Positions 20,301-28,679 of a stretch of DNA of 64,000 bases are shown here, piece after piece. Positions within the stretch are counted from its first letter, which is position 1, and the number at the start of each line of letters is the position of its first letter. Made by a program: the position numbers and the translations under genes. This DNA is from Anopheles merus (Eukaryota; Arthropoda; Insecta; Diptera; Culicidae), in contig NC_054084.1 in the NCBI RefSeq assembly GCF_017562075.2, positions 46,346,697 to 46,410,696 on the forward strand, read 5' to 3'. A model generated the notes under the pieces. The model worked only from the letters and a program-made list of their open reading frames with translations. It was not told where the DNA came from and searched no databases.

Positions 20301-22705
20301 ATTCGGACTGCCCGCTGGACAAGGCGTGCGTCAACGGCCAGTGCGGTAATCCGTGCGAGCTGCAGGCAGTGTGCGCCCAGAACGAGCAGTGCCAGGTGTA
20401 CCAGCATCGGCCGGAGTGTGCTTGCCCGCCACCGTTCGAAAACGACCCGCTGCAGGGTTGCGTGCTGCGCGACGATCGCTGCATGACGGACGGTGAGTGT
20501 CCGTCGCAGACGGCGTGCATACAGGGCGAATGCGTTAACCCGTGCAATGTGACGGAACCGTGCGGCGTGAACTCGAACTGCAAGGTGCTGGACACGCTGC
20601 CGGTGCGCACGATGATATGCGAATGTCTGCCAGGATACCAGGGCAATGCGGCGATACAGTGCGACAAGAGTAAGTAATCTCAAGCGTTTTGTCAGTGCCT
20701 TTGGCCAGGCATTAATATGATTGGTGTTTCTCTTACCATCCATACAGTGGCGCTATGTCCTACAGACCGTGGGTTCGTGCGTAACTCGAACGGGGAATGT
20801 GTTTGCCCGCCAGGGTACGGTCTCTCGCTGTATGACGACTGTCAGCCGTGTCGCGAAGAGGATGGACTCAAGGTGGACGAGACGGGACGGTGCGTTTGTG
20901 CGCTGGAGCGAGGGCTCATCATTGACGAGCGTGGTCGTTGTATCTGTCCAATCGAGTACGGCTACCGGTTGACTAGCCGGGGCGAATGTGTACGCAGTGA
21001 GAAGCCCGAATGTGAACGGGATGAACACTGCGCCGATTGGCGGTACTGTAATCTTGAGTCCAAGACGTGCGATGATCCGTGCCAGCGGAAGATCTGCGGT
21101 ACAAATGCGCTGTGCAATGCCACGAACCATCAAGCAGTGTGTCAGTGCATTACGGGATACACTGGCAATCCAGAGGAACATTGCAGTAAGTATTCCGTTG
21201 CCTAGTTGCAGACTTTCCATGCGCCTTTGCTCCGATATGCTGTGGAATGTAGATCCTAATCCCCGATGTGAATACTGTTACAGATCAAACAACCAACTTC
21301 CGCACAGACTTCCCGCAGCCCGAGATGGTAGTGACCTGCCAAGCTGACGGTGTGCAAGTCGTCATCGATCTGGCCGAATCGAACTTCAACGGTGTGCTAT
21401 ACGTGAAGGGCCACAGCAAGGACGAGGAGTGTCGGCGGGTCGTGAACTTGGCCGGCGACACCTCTTCGGCGCGCACACAGATATTCAAGGTACACTTCGG
21501 CAGCTGTGGGCTGATCCATGTCAATGGCATCGCGAGCTTCGTCTTGGTCATCCAGAAGCACCCGAAGCTGGTGACGTACAAGGCACAGGCGTACCACATC
21601 AAGTGTGTCTATCAAACGGGCGAACAGAACGTTACGCTAGGCTTCAACGTGCAGATGCTGACGACGGCCGGAACGATCGCAAACACCGGGCCGCCGCCTA
21701 CCTGTGCCATGCGCATAGTCGCGTTCAATGGCGAGGAAATCAATTCGGCTGAAATCGGTGACAACTTGCGACTGCAGGTGGAGGTACAGCCAGCAAGTAA
21801 GTGTCATGCTATTTTCCTATCATGCTTTTGCAAATTACAATGGGTCGTCCCTGTTGTTGTCGGCGTGGCCACTAACTAATTGACCTGTTCTTTCACAGCT
21901 ATCTACGGTGGATTTGCACGCAGTTGCGTAGCCAAGACGATGGAGGAAAGTGTCGAAAACGAATACATCGTCACGGACGAGGATGGCTGTGCGACAGACC
22001 CCTCGATCTTTGGCGATTGGGAGTACAACGCGGAAACGAACAGCCTACTGGCGAGCTTCAACGCGTTTAAGTTCCCTTCGAGCGATAACATCCGCTTCCA
22101 GTGTAACATTCGGGTGTGCTTCGGCAAGTGCCAACCGGTCAACTGCCATGGCGCGAATGCGTACGGTAAGCGCCGTCGACGCCGTGAAGCGCTTGGCATC
22201 GATATGATGAGTACGATCGAGGTGGTGTACAATCGTACCAAGCGGGCCGCTGACGATACGGCACTTGCCACGGACGACTCGCTTGGCATGGAAGGCACCC
22301 TGCGGGAGGAAATTACGATCCAGTCCAACGCGATTCTTACGCTAGAGAAGCGCGAAGAACGATCGTACGACTCGAACAACAGTAAGTTGTGAACATATGC
22401 ATGATGGCTTTTCGAATTTCGCTAAATTTCTCTTGTTTTTCTCCTCTTTTCTTATCTTAACAGTCACACCAGCGGCACAGCGTGTGGAGGACATTTGTGT
22501 ATCGATGATTGGGTTGATATTGGCGCTGGTGATTACTGCACTGTTGGCCTTGGTGGCCGTTGCCGTGGCCGTGTCCTGCTGGCTGATGGCGTATCGACGA
22601 CGACCAACAATCACTGGACCGCTGCCCCACCCGCCCGAATTTCCCAATCCACTCTTTGCGCACCATGAGCCGTCGGAACCGTCGCATCATGATTTCATGG
22701 GATAG
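1..22705 (+). CDS. dp: dumpy (giant EGF/DPY/ZP apical matrix protein), 3' part, 5'-truncated by window edge
   Basis: About 6,180 codons in 35 exons are visible. All introns are GT-AG and phase 1. The protein is a chain of EGF modules (PCGPNSQC...CSC...GSPP.C type) alternating with short DPY modules (PEC..SEC....AC...KC). It ends in a ZP domain, a furin-like basic site, one membrane helix and a short tail. This is the known architecture of dumpy, a membrane-anchored fibre protein of the insect apical extracellular matrix that links epithelia and tendon cells to cuticle. The first 13.8 kb is a tandem genomic array (entries below). Unique exons: 14120-14443, 14676-15008, 15101-16243, 16339-16551, 16840-17235, 17328-18296, 18402-20669, 20748-21185, 21284-21796, 21899-22381, 22464-22705 (stop TAG). 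The reading frame stays open across every proposed junction. The 5' end lies left of the window, so total length and copy number are unknown. Confidence 0.95.
2393..4784 (+). repeat. dp: dumpy array unit 2
   Basis: Exons: 2179-2829 (begins in the previous unit by this phasing), 3076-3387, 3472-3804 and 3871-4482. It carries the A variant in the cctttAcaacaag segment near 2500 (Leu instead of Phe), shared with units 3 and 5. Confidence 0.93.
4785..7176 (+). repeat. dp: dumpy array unit 3
   Basis: Exons: 4571-5221, 5468-5779, 5864-6196 and 6263-6874. It differs from its neighbours by single bases only, including a private synonymous change near 7069 (tgcatCgaggg). Confidence 0.93.
7177..9568 (+). 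repeat. dp: dumpy array unit 4
   Basis: Exons: 6963-7613, 7860-8171, 8256-8588 and 8655-9266. Private variants are Gln to His near 7350, an intronic change near 7797 and Thr to Lys near 8974. It shares the gggCacgtg variant near 8854 with units 5 and 6 but not with units 1-3. Confidence 0.93.
9569..11959 (+). repeat. dp: dumpy array unit 5 (2,391 bp)
   Basis: Exons: 9355-10005, 10252-10563, 10647-10979 and 11046-11657. A single T is missing near 10600, inside the 84-bp intron, so the spliced product is unaffected. Private coding variants include Glu to Ala near 11051 and Ser to Thr near 11791. Confidence 0.93.
11960..13832 (+). repeat. dp: dumpy array unit 6, partial (1,873 bp)
   Basis: Exons: 11746-12396, 12643-12954, 13039-13371 and 13438-14049. 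The last exon is chimeric. It is array-like to 13832, then continues with clearly diverged but homologous EGF/DPY sequence of the same total length (612 bp). This is the fixed right edge of the amplification. Confidence 0.93.
14120..14443 (+). CDS. dp: dumpy unique exon: EGF-DPY-EGF
   Basis: The 324-bp exon lies between introns 14050-14119 and 14444-14675. It encodes a linker (EKSPPLNIPAD) followed by one EGF-DPY-EGF triplet. The phase-1 donor reads gtgagt. It is the first exon clearly outside the homogenised array. The following intron is 232 bp and AT-rich. Confidence 0.9.
14676..15008 (+). CDS. dp: dumpy unique exon: EGF-DPY-EGF
   Basis: The 333-bp exon starts after tttcacag and ends before gtaagg. 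It encodes a Pro-rich linker (TTPPPQAEPRD) and one EGF-DPY-EGF triplet. It has the same size as the 333-bp exon of the array unit, consistent with descent from one exon module. Confidence 0.9.
15101..16243 (+). CDS. dp: dumpy unique exon with several EGF/DPY modules
   Basis: The 1,143-bp exon reads openly from linker VTSPPSDPC through several EGF and DPY modules, including the divergent PQRDEPQQPQPEC linker. The large size suggests intron loss relative to the single-triplet exons upstream. Confidence 0.92.
16339..16551 (+). CDS. dp: dumpy exon: DPY plus LPLRTM-type EGF
   Basis: The 213-bp exon follows a 95-bp intron and precedes a 288-bp intron (16552-16839). It encodes a DPY module (AQCTMDADC...ACFEGVC) and an EGF variant containing LPLRTMYC. 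The same P-x-R-T-M/I-x-C signature recurs four more times downstream. Confidence 0.88.
16840..17235 (+). CDS. dp: dumpy exon: EGF/DPY modules
   Basis: The 396-bp exon is bounded by atattttag and gtaagtatc. It encodes DPY (PGCYSDVEC), EGF, DPY (PECVVDADC) and EGF modules. The join to the previous exon gives Pro/Val-Ser-Lys in frame. Confidence 0.88.
17328..18296 (+). CDS. dp: dumpy exon: EGF/DPY modules
   Basis: The 969-bp exon lies between introns 17236-17327 and 18297-18401. It holds repeated DPY-EGF pairs, one with the LPLRTIIC signature. Codon use is GC-rich here compared with the upstream array. Confidence 0.92.
18402..20669 (+). CDS. dp: dumpy long exon: EGF/DPY modules
   Basis: At 2,268 bp (about 756 codons) this is the largest exon seen. 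It consists of uninterrupted DPY-EGF modules with three more copies of the P-V-R-T-M-x-C EGF variant. No introns interrupt it, unlike the homologous array region where a 636-residue unit is split by four introns. Confidence 0.94.
20748..21185 (+). CDS. dp: dumpy exon: juxta-ZP EGF modules
   Basis: The 438-bp exon encodes Cys-rich segments starting ALCPTDRGF. They include short repeated Gly-Arg-Cys-x-Cys units and a last DPY-EGF pair (PECERDEHC ... CQCITGYTGNPEEHC), just before the ZP domain. Flanking introns are 78 and 98 bp. Confidence 0.9.
21284..21796 (+). CDS. dp: dumpy exon: N-terminal part of the ZP domain
   Basis: The 513-bp exon encodes QTTNFRTDFPQPEMVVTCQA and continues through the ZP-N region, with conserved Cys, Tyr and hydrophobic strands (VLYVKGHSKDEEC, FGSCGLIHVNG). 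ZP domains polymerise extracellular proteins into filaments. The sequence leading to the exon end (PTCAMRIVAFNGEEINSAEI) is typical of the ZP-C start. Confidence 0.92.
21899..22381 (+). CDS. dp: dumpy exon: ZP-C and furin-like cleavage sites
   Basis: The 483-bp exon completes the ZP domain (FRCNIRVCFGKCQPVNC-like pattern, here FQCNIRVCFGKCQPVNC). An Arg-rich run KRRRRR at about 22168-22185 matches the consensus furin cleavage site expected after a ZP domain. A second dibasic site (NRTKR/A) lies about 30 residues on. Cleavage would release the matrix part from the membrane anchor. Confidence 0.92.
22464..22705 (+). CDS. dp: dumpy last coding exon: transmembrane helix and cytoplasmic tail
   Basis: The exon encodes a short stalk, a hydrophobic helix of roughly 25 residues rich in Ala, Leu and Val (GLILALVITALLALVAVAVA), a basic stop-transfer stretch (YRRRP) and a tail of about 40 residues rich in Pro and His that ends DFMG before TAG. 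This is the membrane anchor of the type I fibre protein. Confidence 0.93.
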
Positions 22706-24595
22706 ATCTAGCAAATCGCGCAAAACAAAAACTATCACGAAACAAAACACAGAAACACATAAACGAACAAATCGAAACTCGACTAACCGAAACGACAAAC
22801 AAAACGAAACAAAATGTAAAGAATTAATTTAAAGACAAGAATACTAGTGCTGCACACATCGACCACTAATCTGAGATTAGATGTAGTTGTAGTAACTCAA
22901 ATTAAACGATTCGATAGCTGACGAAGAGCGTGGAAGAAATTCGTGGCTCCTCGCACACCAGCTAAGGGTAGATACAAGATAGGAAGGAATATGTAAATAG
23001 TATTAAATTAAAACCCAAAGGGGAGCGCAAAAGAAAGGGTAATTGCTCAAAGAGCGCCAAGGATGCTCTCTTGAAGAAGGGGAAAACACGAACCCCAACA
23101 CAATTATCGGAAAGCATCTTTGCGAATGTAGTAGAAACTCGAAACCAGTGTCCTTCGTAGATACATTTAGTTAGCATAGTTGCAAATTCTTACTAGCGTA
23201 CTGTAAAGTATGGAATGCGCAAGATCAGAGTTAGCAGCAGTCCCGCGTATGAGAGCATTACGGTATGTTTTCAACAGCCAAATCACCACAAACGAACGCT
23301 TGCAGCTATGGTCGATCGCATTCCAGCGCATCCATACCATCTCCTCCGTCGATCGTTCCTAGTCCTTTATTTATTAATGTTGATATGATGGTTAAAATAT
23401 CAATGGGTGAGCGTGTTTTTCCCCGAAATAATCTGCCAGATATGTTTAGGGAAGTGCTCATCCTGTGCACTCCGCAGATGGGCTGTCCACCAGGGTCACA
23501 CCATCAGCACCGCAACGTGTGTGTTTGGCAAGTGTGCCCGCGTACGAGTGTCGTGTCGTATTGGCAGCAATGGCTCCGTTCCGTTTTAACTATAATTTAT
23601 TGATATTTTAAAGTATGCTTTTCATATATGCTGAACGAATGAACGACGATCGGCGGAGGATTTGACGACGGAATGTTAGTGACATATGTAATAATAATTT
23701 GTTTTCCTTTTTGTTCCAGTGTTTTGTTCATCTGAAACACTTACTTGGTGTTGTATAGTAGTTTGTTGGCCTGCGGGCGTAATACAAAAAAAAGAGCGTT
23801 AGAGCGTCTTGGAACAAAATGCAATGTACTGCTGCGAAAAGTGATGCCAACTCTTTTTGAAACCTTTTTGAAGCTATAACGACACTCACTACTCTTTACT
23901 GCCATGAACGATTTAAACCGTTGCTGCGAAAAGATTTACTTCTGCCGTACCGCTTCGTCTGTCTACCATACGCTACCGGTCAATGTGCATCACCATGTGA
24001 GGAGCAGCGACCAAACTGGTTGCATATTTTCCGGAATATGTGTAGCAAGGCCAACGGATACGGCAAAAAGTATGAAGTATACTTCCTTTCACCAACTACA
24101 AAATTTACTGCCATGTTCATTTGTATCGAAATTTCTGTTGCTTGCTAACCACTGACTGCTCCGGAAGGCTCGGTAAAAGTACCAAAACCAGTGTTCAAAT
24201 TTGATACGAACAAACAAACGTACAGCAATCACATTTTCGGATCAGACGTTCACTAGCAAAGCTTTGTTTGCCCTATGCTTTACAGTAACTGTCAGCCTAA
24301 AGTAGCTAATGTATAAATGTATTCAGGTTCTCTTAGAAGACTGCCACCAAAACTGATCACAGCACTAACCGTACAAGTATGCTCCTTGTTTTGTACAGCA
24401 GGATCGACACTCGCACGGCGTACTTTACGTTTCCATTTAGTTATTTAGTTGTTCGTTTTCTTTCGATGCAGCCGTACTGAAAACATTCTGAAAGGCACTC
24501 TTACGAATATGAATAGTAAAAAAACACGAAACGAATCTACACTAATAGGAAAAAGAAAAAAACGTGACAATAAACAATAATACTAATCAAATACC
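22706..24595 (+). other. dp: probable dumpy 3' UTR
   Basis: After the stop there is a non-coding stretch of nearly 1.9 kb without convincing ORFs. It begins with an A-rich ACAAAAC-like run (22715-22815). The extent is inferred from an AATAAA hexamer at 24569-24574 followed by GT-rich sequence (24598-24625). An earlier polyadenylation site cannot be excluded. Confidence 0.45.
24569..24574 (+). terminator. dp: candidate polyadenylation signal for dumpy
   Basis: The AATAAA hexamer is followed about 25 bp later by GT/T-rich sequence (tgtgcttaattttgtgtgtt), the usual layout of a cleavage/polyadenylation site. No transcript evidence is available. Confidence 0.4.
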
Positions 24596-24599
24596 TGGT

Positions 24600-25713
24600 G
24601 TGCTTAATTTTGTGTGTTCCTTGTTCAATAATAATGCTTGCCTATTTCGTTACGGGCGAATCTAGGATTTCAGAGTAATGGTAGGTGTTTGATCCCCTAT
24701 TACACCTAAATCGATTCTTTTAAACACCCAATGTGGATGTAATTATTTGCCGATCGGCGTAGAAACCGTGGAGGATAAAAATGAGCTTCTATAACTTATT
24801 GAAGATTCAGATGATCTCAAAAACACTACTATGTGGTCAACTATGGAAGGCTCATCGGTTGGTAAATTTAGTGACAATAATCATGATGACAACGATGACA
24901 ATGATGATTCTCATGGTAAATATTAGAATGATGGTAGTGTGATGGCCCTAATCTGATGGAACTGTAGCTAGGCTCTAGTCTAATCGACGTAGAGCAACGT
25001 TAGTAAGTTTGATTATGAATATGATTACCATGTATTAACTTTGAGCTCGCGCTGGCCGTGGTGGTCTTCAAACATCGTTAAAGAAGGTCATCTTTTTGGC
25101 GACTGCCTATTTCGCTGAGGTGGATACTGTTTCCAGGCGGATCATTCGACAATTAATCGTCCAGCCGTTCATAGAGACTCTGAAGGGGATTATCTTACTT
25201 GAAACATTGGAGTTTAGAAGAAGGGGGACATAACTAAACTCTTCAAATGAAAAGTCGATTGATGTAGGAAGAGTAATAAAGTATTCAAAAAACCACGGGG
25301 AAAACCTAGCATCCTTTAACCAATATTATTGTGGACTGTCGTTAATTTTTTTCATAGAATTTAAGCTGCCAAATCGCATACGCAGCTCAGAGAATATTCG
25401 CCTTACCGCGTGGCTGCAATGAAGTGAAATGTACAGCAAAATGAACTGTAATTTAATAATTCACTAATTTAGTTTGTTTCAGAAAGTTGGCCTCATGGTT
25501 TACTAACACTTAAAATTCTAAAAAGTAGAATTTCAATTCTAAATTCTAATAAAATTTCTAACTCCTACTTCTAACAAGCGATCTAATTTCAGAGAAGAAC
25601 AGATTTACGAGAAAGTCAAAAACAACAATACAGGGGAGGACAAATCTAAACAAAATTTAAGCCACATGTAACTAAAAACGAGAAGAAGTGAAAAAGAAGA
25701 AAGAGAGAATCTA
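24600..25713. other. intergenic, no supported gene
   Basis: AT-rich DNA. A short acidic reading frame with an internal stop near 24740-24920 (LIEDSDDLK, then Asn/Asp-rich) could be a decayed transposase fragment, but nothing identifies it. No other structure was seen. Confidence 0.3.
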
Positions 25714-27314
25714 CAGTGGCGGCAGCCTTAGGTCGGACACCTTATATTTATCCATATTCACACTGGACAGTTTCTTAGACCACTTATTGGAATGTTTTTC
25801 ACACGTTTTTGAGAACACTCTTCAGCTATGTTCAGGCATAAAATCAGGACAATAACTTGAAAAACCTCTAAAAACTATGCATAAATGCAAGAAAAGGTAT
25901 GATAATCATGCGGTCCATCGAAAGGCGGACAGTCTCGATTTCTTAGCAGCATGACCACGTAGCTTGCCAACATTGGCCAATGTGGTTCTAACATCGTTTA
26001 ATATCATTTAATAGAGGTCAATCAACCAATTTGCCAAACGTTTTAGGTCCAAACGTTTTATGGTTCGAATTAGGCAGATAAAATAAAAAGATAATTTTAA
26101 AGAGGGTATTATTATAATTCATAATTTTGTATATGTTAAATCTTTAATATCTGTTAAAACCCTCAGTAATGAAATAAGGATAAAGATTTACGGTCTTGCT
26201 TGCCATTAAATACCTAATTGCCTCAATGCTATTGATTATTATTCAAATAGTATAAATTGCTGTTTTGCATTGCTAGAACATTTTTTCTTCAGGCTTAGTA
26301 ACATAGCATGTTTGAACATGTTAATAAAGTAAATAGTATACATCTTTGGCAAGATAATGATAAAGACTTTGAGGCATAAGCGCTCATTCTGTCCCATAGA
26401 TTTGAGATTCAACAGTTTTAATAATGAATGCTTCTTTTAGATTTCGTCAGCCTGCGCGAAGTTTATCGCATCCAAATTATTTTTTTTTATTGATGCTTGG
26501 CTTCTAAATAAATTTATTTCAAAATAGTTTGTTCTGTTTTTTTCTTATCAATTAATTATATTCACGTAGATTTCAGCTTGATGGCACAAACATGATTTTT
26601 TTGAAACCACCCACGAAAAGGGATTTTTTTTAAATATTTTTCTACATCATTGTATCGAAAGATATCCTAATCATTCATTTATTACTATTAACTGATATTA
26701 TACGATTGTAGAACAACATTTGCTAATGTTGGCAAGCTACGTGGTCATGTTACTAAGAAATCGAGACTATCCGACTTTTGGTAGACCGCATGACTGTCAT
26801 ACCTTTTCTTACGTTATTAAGATATCGGCCTTATTTCATGCCTGAGCATAGCTCAAGAGTGTTCTCAAAGATGAGTTAAAAAAATCCAATAAGTGGCCTA
26901 AGGAACTGTCCAATGTGCCCCGAATTCAGGTAATATGGCAAAATACAAGGTGTCTGACTTTAAGGTAGCTTTCGACCTTGCGTGAAAGAGAACGTGAAAT
27001 TTGGGTTATTTTGCAAAATTTCATCAAATATTTATCAGAATATGGCTTATTGTACACCAAAAAAAAGGATATTCAATTCCCCAACTATCTAAATATTTAA
27101 AAAATATTGAATTAATAAATTAAATTCATTTTCTTGTGATTCTCCGCTGACCATGATTGTTTTACCGTGAACAAATCGGGTAATCACAAGGAAACGTATT
27201 TAATTTAATTACTAAACATTTTTTATACTCTAGATAGTTGAGAAATTTAAATTAAATAGTTGGGGCGTTCAATTTTACTGAAGCTCTAACGCGGGCTTTA
27301 GGTGGCCACCACTG
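25714..27314. mobile_element. foldback/MITE-like element with CAGTGG termini, TA-flanked, carrying a nested inverted repeat
   Basis: The left end reads CAGTGGCGGCAGCCTTAGG after TA (25712-25713). The right end reads CTTTAGGTGGCCACCACTG before TA (27315-27316). Long imperfect inverted arms (about 25730-25985 and 26715-26972) share blocks such as the one around aagctacgtggtca. TA flanks and CAGT ends fit Tc1/mariner-type elements. No transposase ORF is present. A second inverted repeat (27068-27276) sits inside the right side. Confidence 0.65.
27068..27276. repeat. inverted repeat nested in the foldback element
   Basis: The left arm contains attcaattccccaactatct (27071-27090) and ttttcttgtgatt. 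The right arm contains the complements (aatcacaagg near 27183 and atagttggggcgttcaat near 27256). The arms are around 70-90 bp with a short centre. It looks like a small MITE inserted near the right end of the larger element. Confidence 0.55.
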
Positions 27315-27356
27315 TATATGGAAAACAAGAGTGAAAGGAAAAATATGGCCCGAGAG

Positions 27357-27540
27357 CATCGGTCCCTTGGTTCAGTCGTCAACTCGTACCTCTTCATACT
27401 ATGCCCGTCATGGGTTCAATTCTCATATGGATCGTCCCCTCGTATAAAGGACTGACTATCCGGCTGCATGGCACAAATAAATCTGGAGAACATGTATAAG
27501 CCCGCATGGCCGAGTAGGTTGTTACGCCAAATAGAAGAAC
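27357..27540 (+). mobile_element. tRNA-derived SINE copy (SINE200-like)
   Basis: An A-box-like segment (tggttcagtcgtcaactcg) is followed by a B-box-like ggttcaattc. The downstream body (ggactgactatccggct...) is shared with copies at 31149 and 52176. Assignment to SINE200 is from memory of its consensus. Confidence 0.55.
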
Positions 27541-28049
27541 CAAAACTAAAGGCATTGGTACACCGAAAACTTTAGGCGAAAACTCAAATATCTGTAATCT
27601 TTATGTCAAAAAGATATCTGTTCGTGTAGCCGCCTTTTGGACACCCGGAGTGCACAAATCCGCTGTCATTTGACGCAAGTGAAGACTTGTGAAAAAATTG
27701 TACCAAATGAAAATAGATACTCTTTTAATGAAGAGTGGTGACTCACTCTTTTTAATGAGTGAAGAGTGGTTGACTGCCGGGTTGCGTGACAACATAATTG
27801 TTTGGTTGTAACAATGCTCTTCTTTTCCCTTTTCACATCTACAATGCGATCATTTTTAGATTTCGGGCTCATGTCAAAAAGATTTCGGATGAGATTATAG
27901 CTCGCGAAACTGAAATCTTTTTGACGTAAAGTTTTCGCCTTGCCTCCCTTTTTTACTGAAAACTTTAAGACCTCAAAAGCAATGGTTAAACGTAGCGTGA
28001 ATATTAAATTGAACATGTTGGATATGATGGCTCGGGTTATACATTATAG

Positions 28050-28265
28050 CTGTGGTTTTCAACCTTTTTCCAGCTTTCCCCCATGTAAGTTGCATGTAGG
28101 ATTTCATTCCCCACTCACTTTGAGGCATAGGCACTCAAGTTCATGAGCGAGGGGACGAAACTTAACAATCCATGGTATTTAGCTAAAAGTTGATTAAAAA
28201 AATCCCCCCTAAAAGAGTCAAATTTCCCCCCGTGGGGGAATTTCTCCACCGCTTGAAAACCGCTG
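28050..28265. mobile_element. hAT-like MITE with perfect 8-bp target duplication
   Basis: The 216-bp element has ends CTGTGGTTTTCAACC and, inverted, CAGCGGTTTTCAAGC. It is flanked on both sides by CATTATAG (28042-28049 and 28266-28273). An 8-bp duplication and these ends are typical of hAT non-autonomous elements. There is no coding capacity. Confidence 0.8.
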
Positions 28266-28327
28266 CATTATAGCCTCATTAGTTGGGTAATTTTTAATTA
28301 GTTTTTTCACTAGTTGGTACCGTAATA

Positions 28328-28677
28328 AAGTGAACCCTCTGTTATTTGACACCTCTCCAATTTAAAAAAACCTCTCTTATTTGAACATTTTAAAACAGTC
28401 CCTTTATTTCGAGTACATTTTTGTCGCTCTAATTTGGAAAAGCTCTGAAATCTGTATCCCTCTTATTTGTGTATGGTGTTGCCATGGTTATTGAATGATG
28501 TAAGCTCAAATTGGCAATCCTGCTCACAGTTTCCTTTAGCAAAAGTTAAGGCTGCATACTAAATGTTCTGTCTCCTTCTTGTTTGTACGGACCTTTCATT
28601 CACTTTCAACCTCTGTAATTTGAAACCCCCTCTTATTCGACAGTCCCATCGCCTCTTAAATAAGAGATAGTTGACTG
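28328..28677. mobile_element. pogo/Tigger-like MITE, TA-flanked
   Basis: The right end inverted reads CAGTCAACTATCTCTTATTT. The left end reads aAGTGAACCCTCTGTTATTT. TA dinucleotides flank both ends (28326-28327 and 28678-28679). The interior holds several CCTCTTATTTGA-like blocks. It is diverged and non-coding. Confidence 0.55.
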
Positions 28678-28679
28678 TA

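Noticed and set aside
27357..27430. tRNA gene
   Set aside because: Only A- and B-box-like segments are present, with no cloverleaf. The downstream body is shared with two other loci, so it is a SINE.
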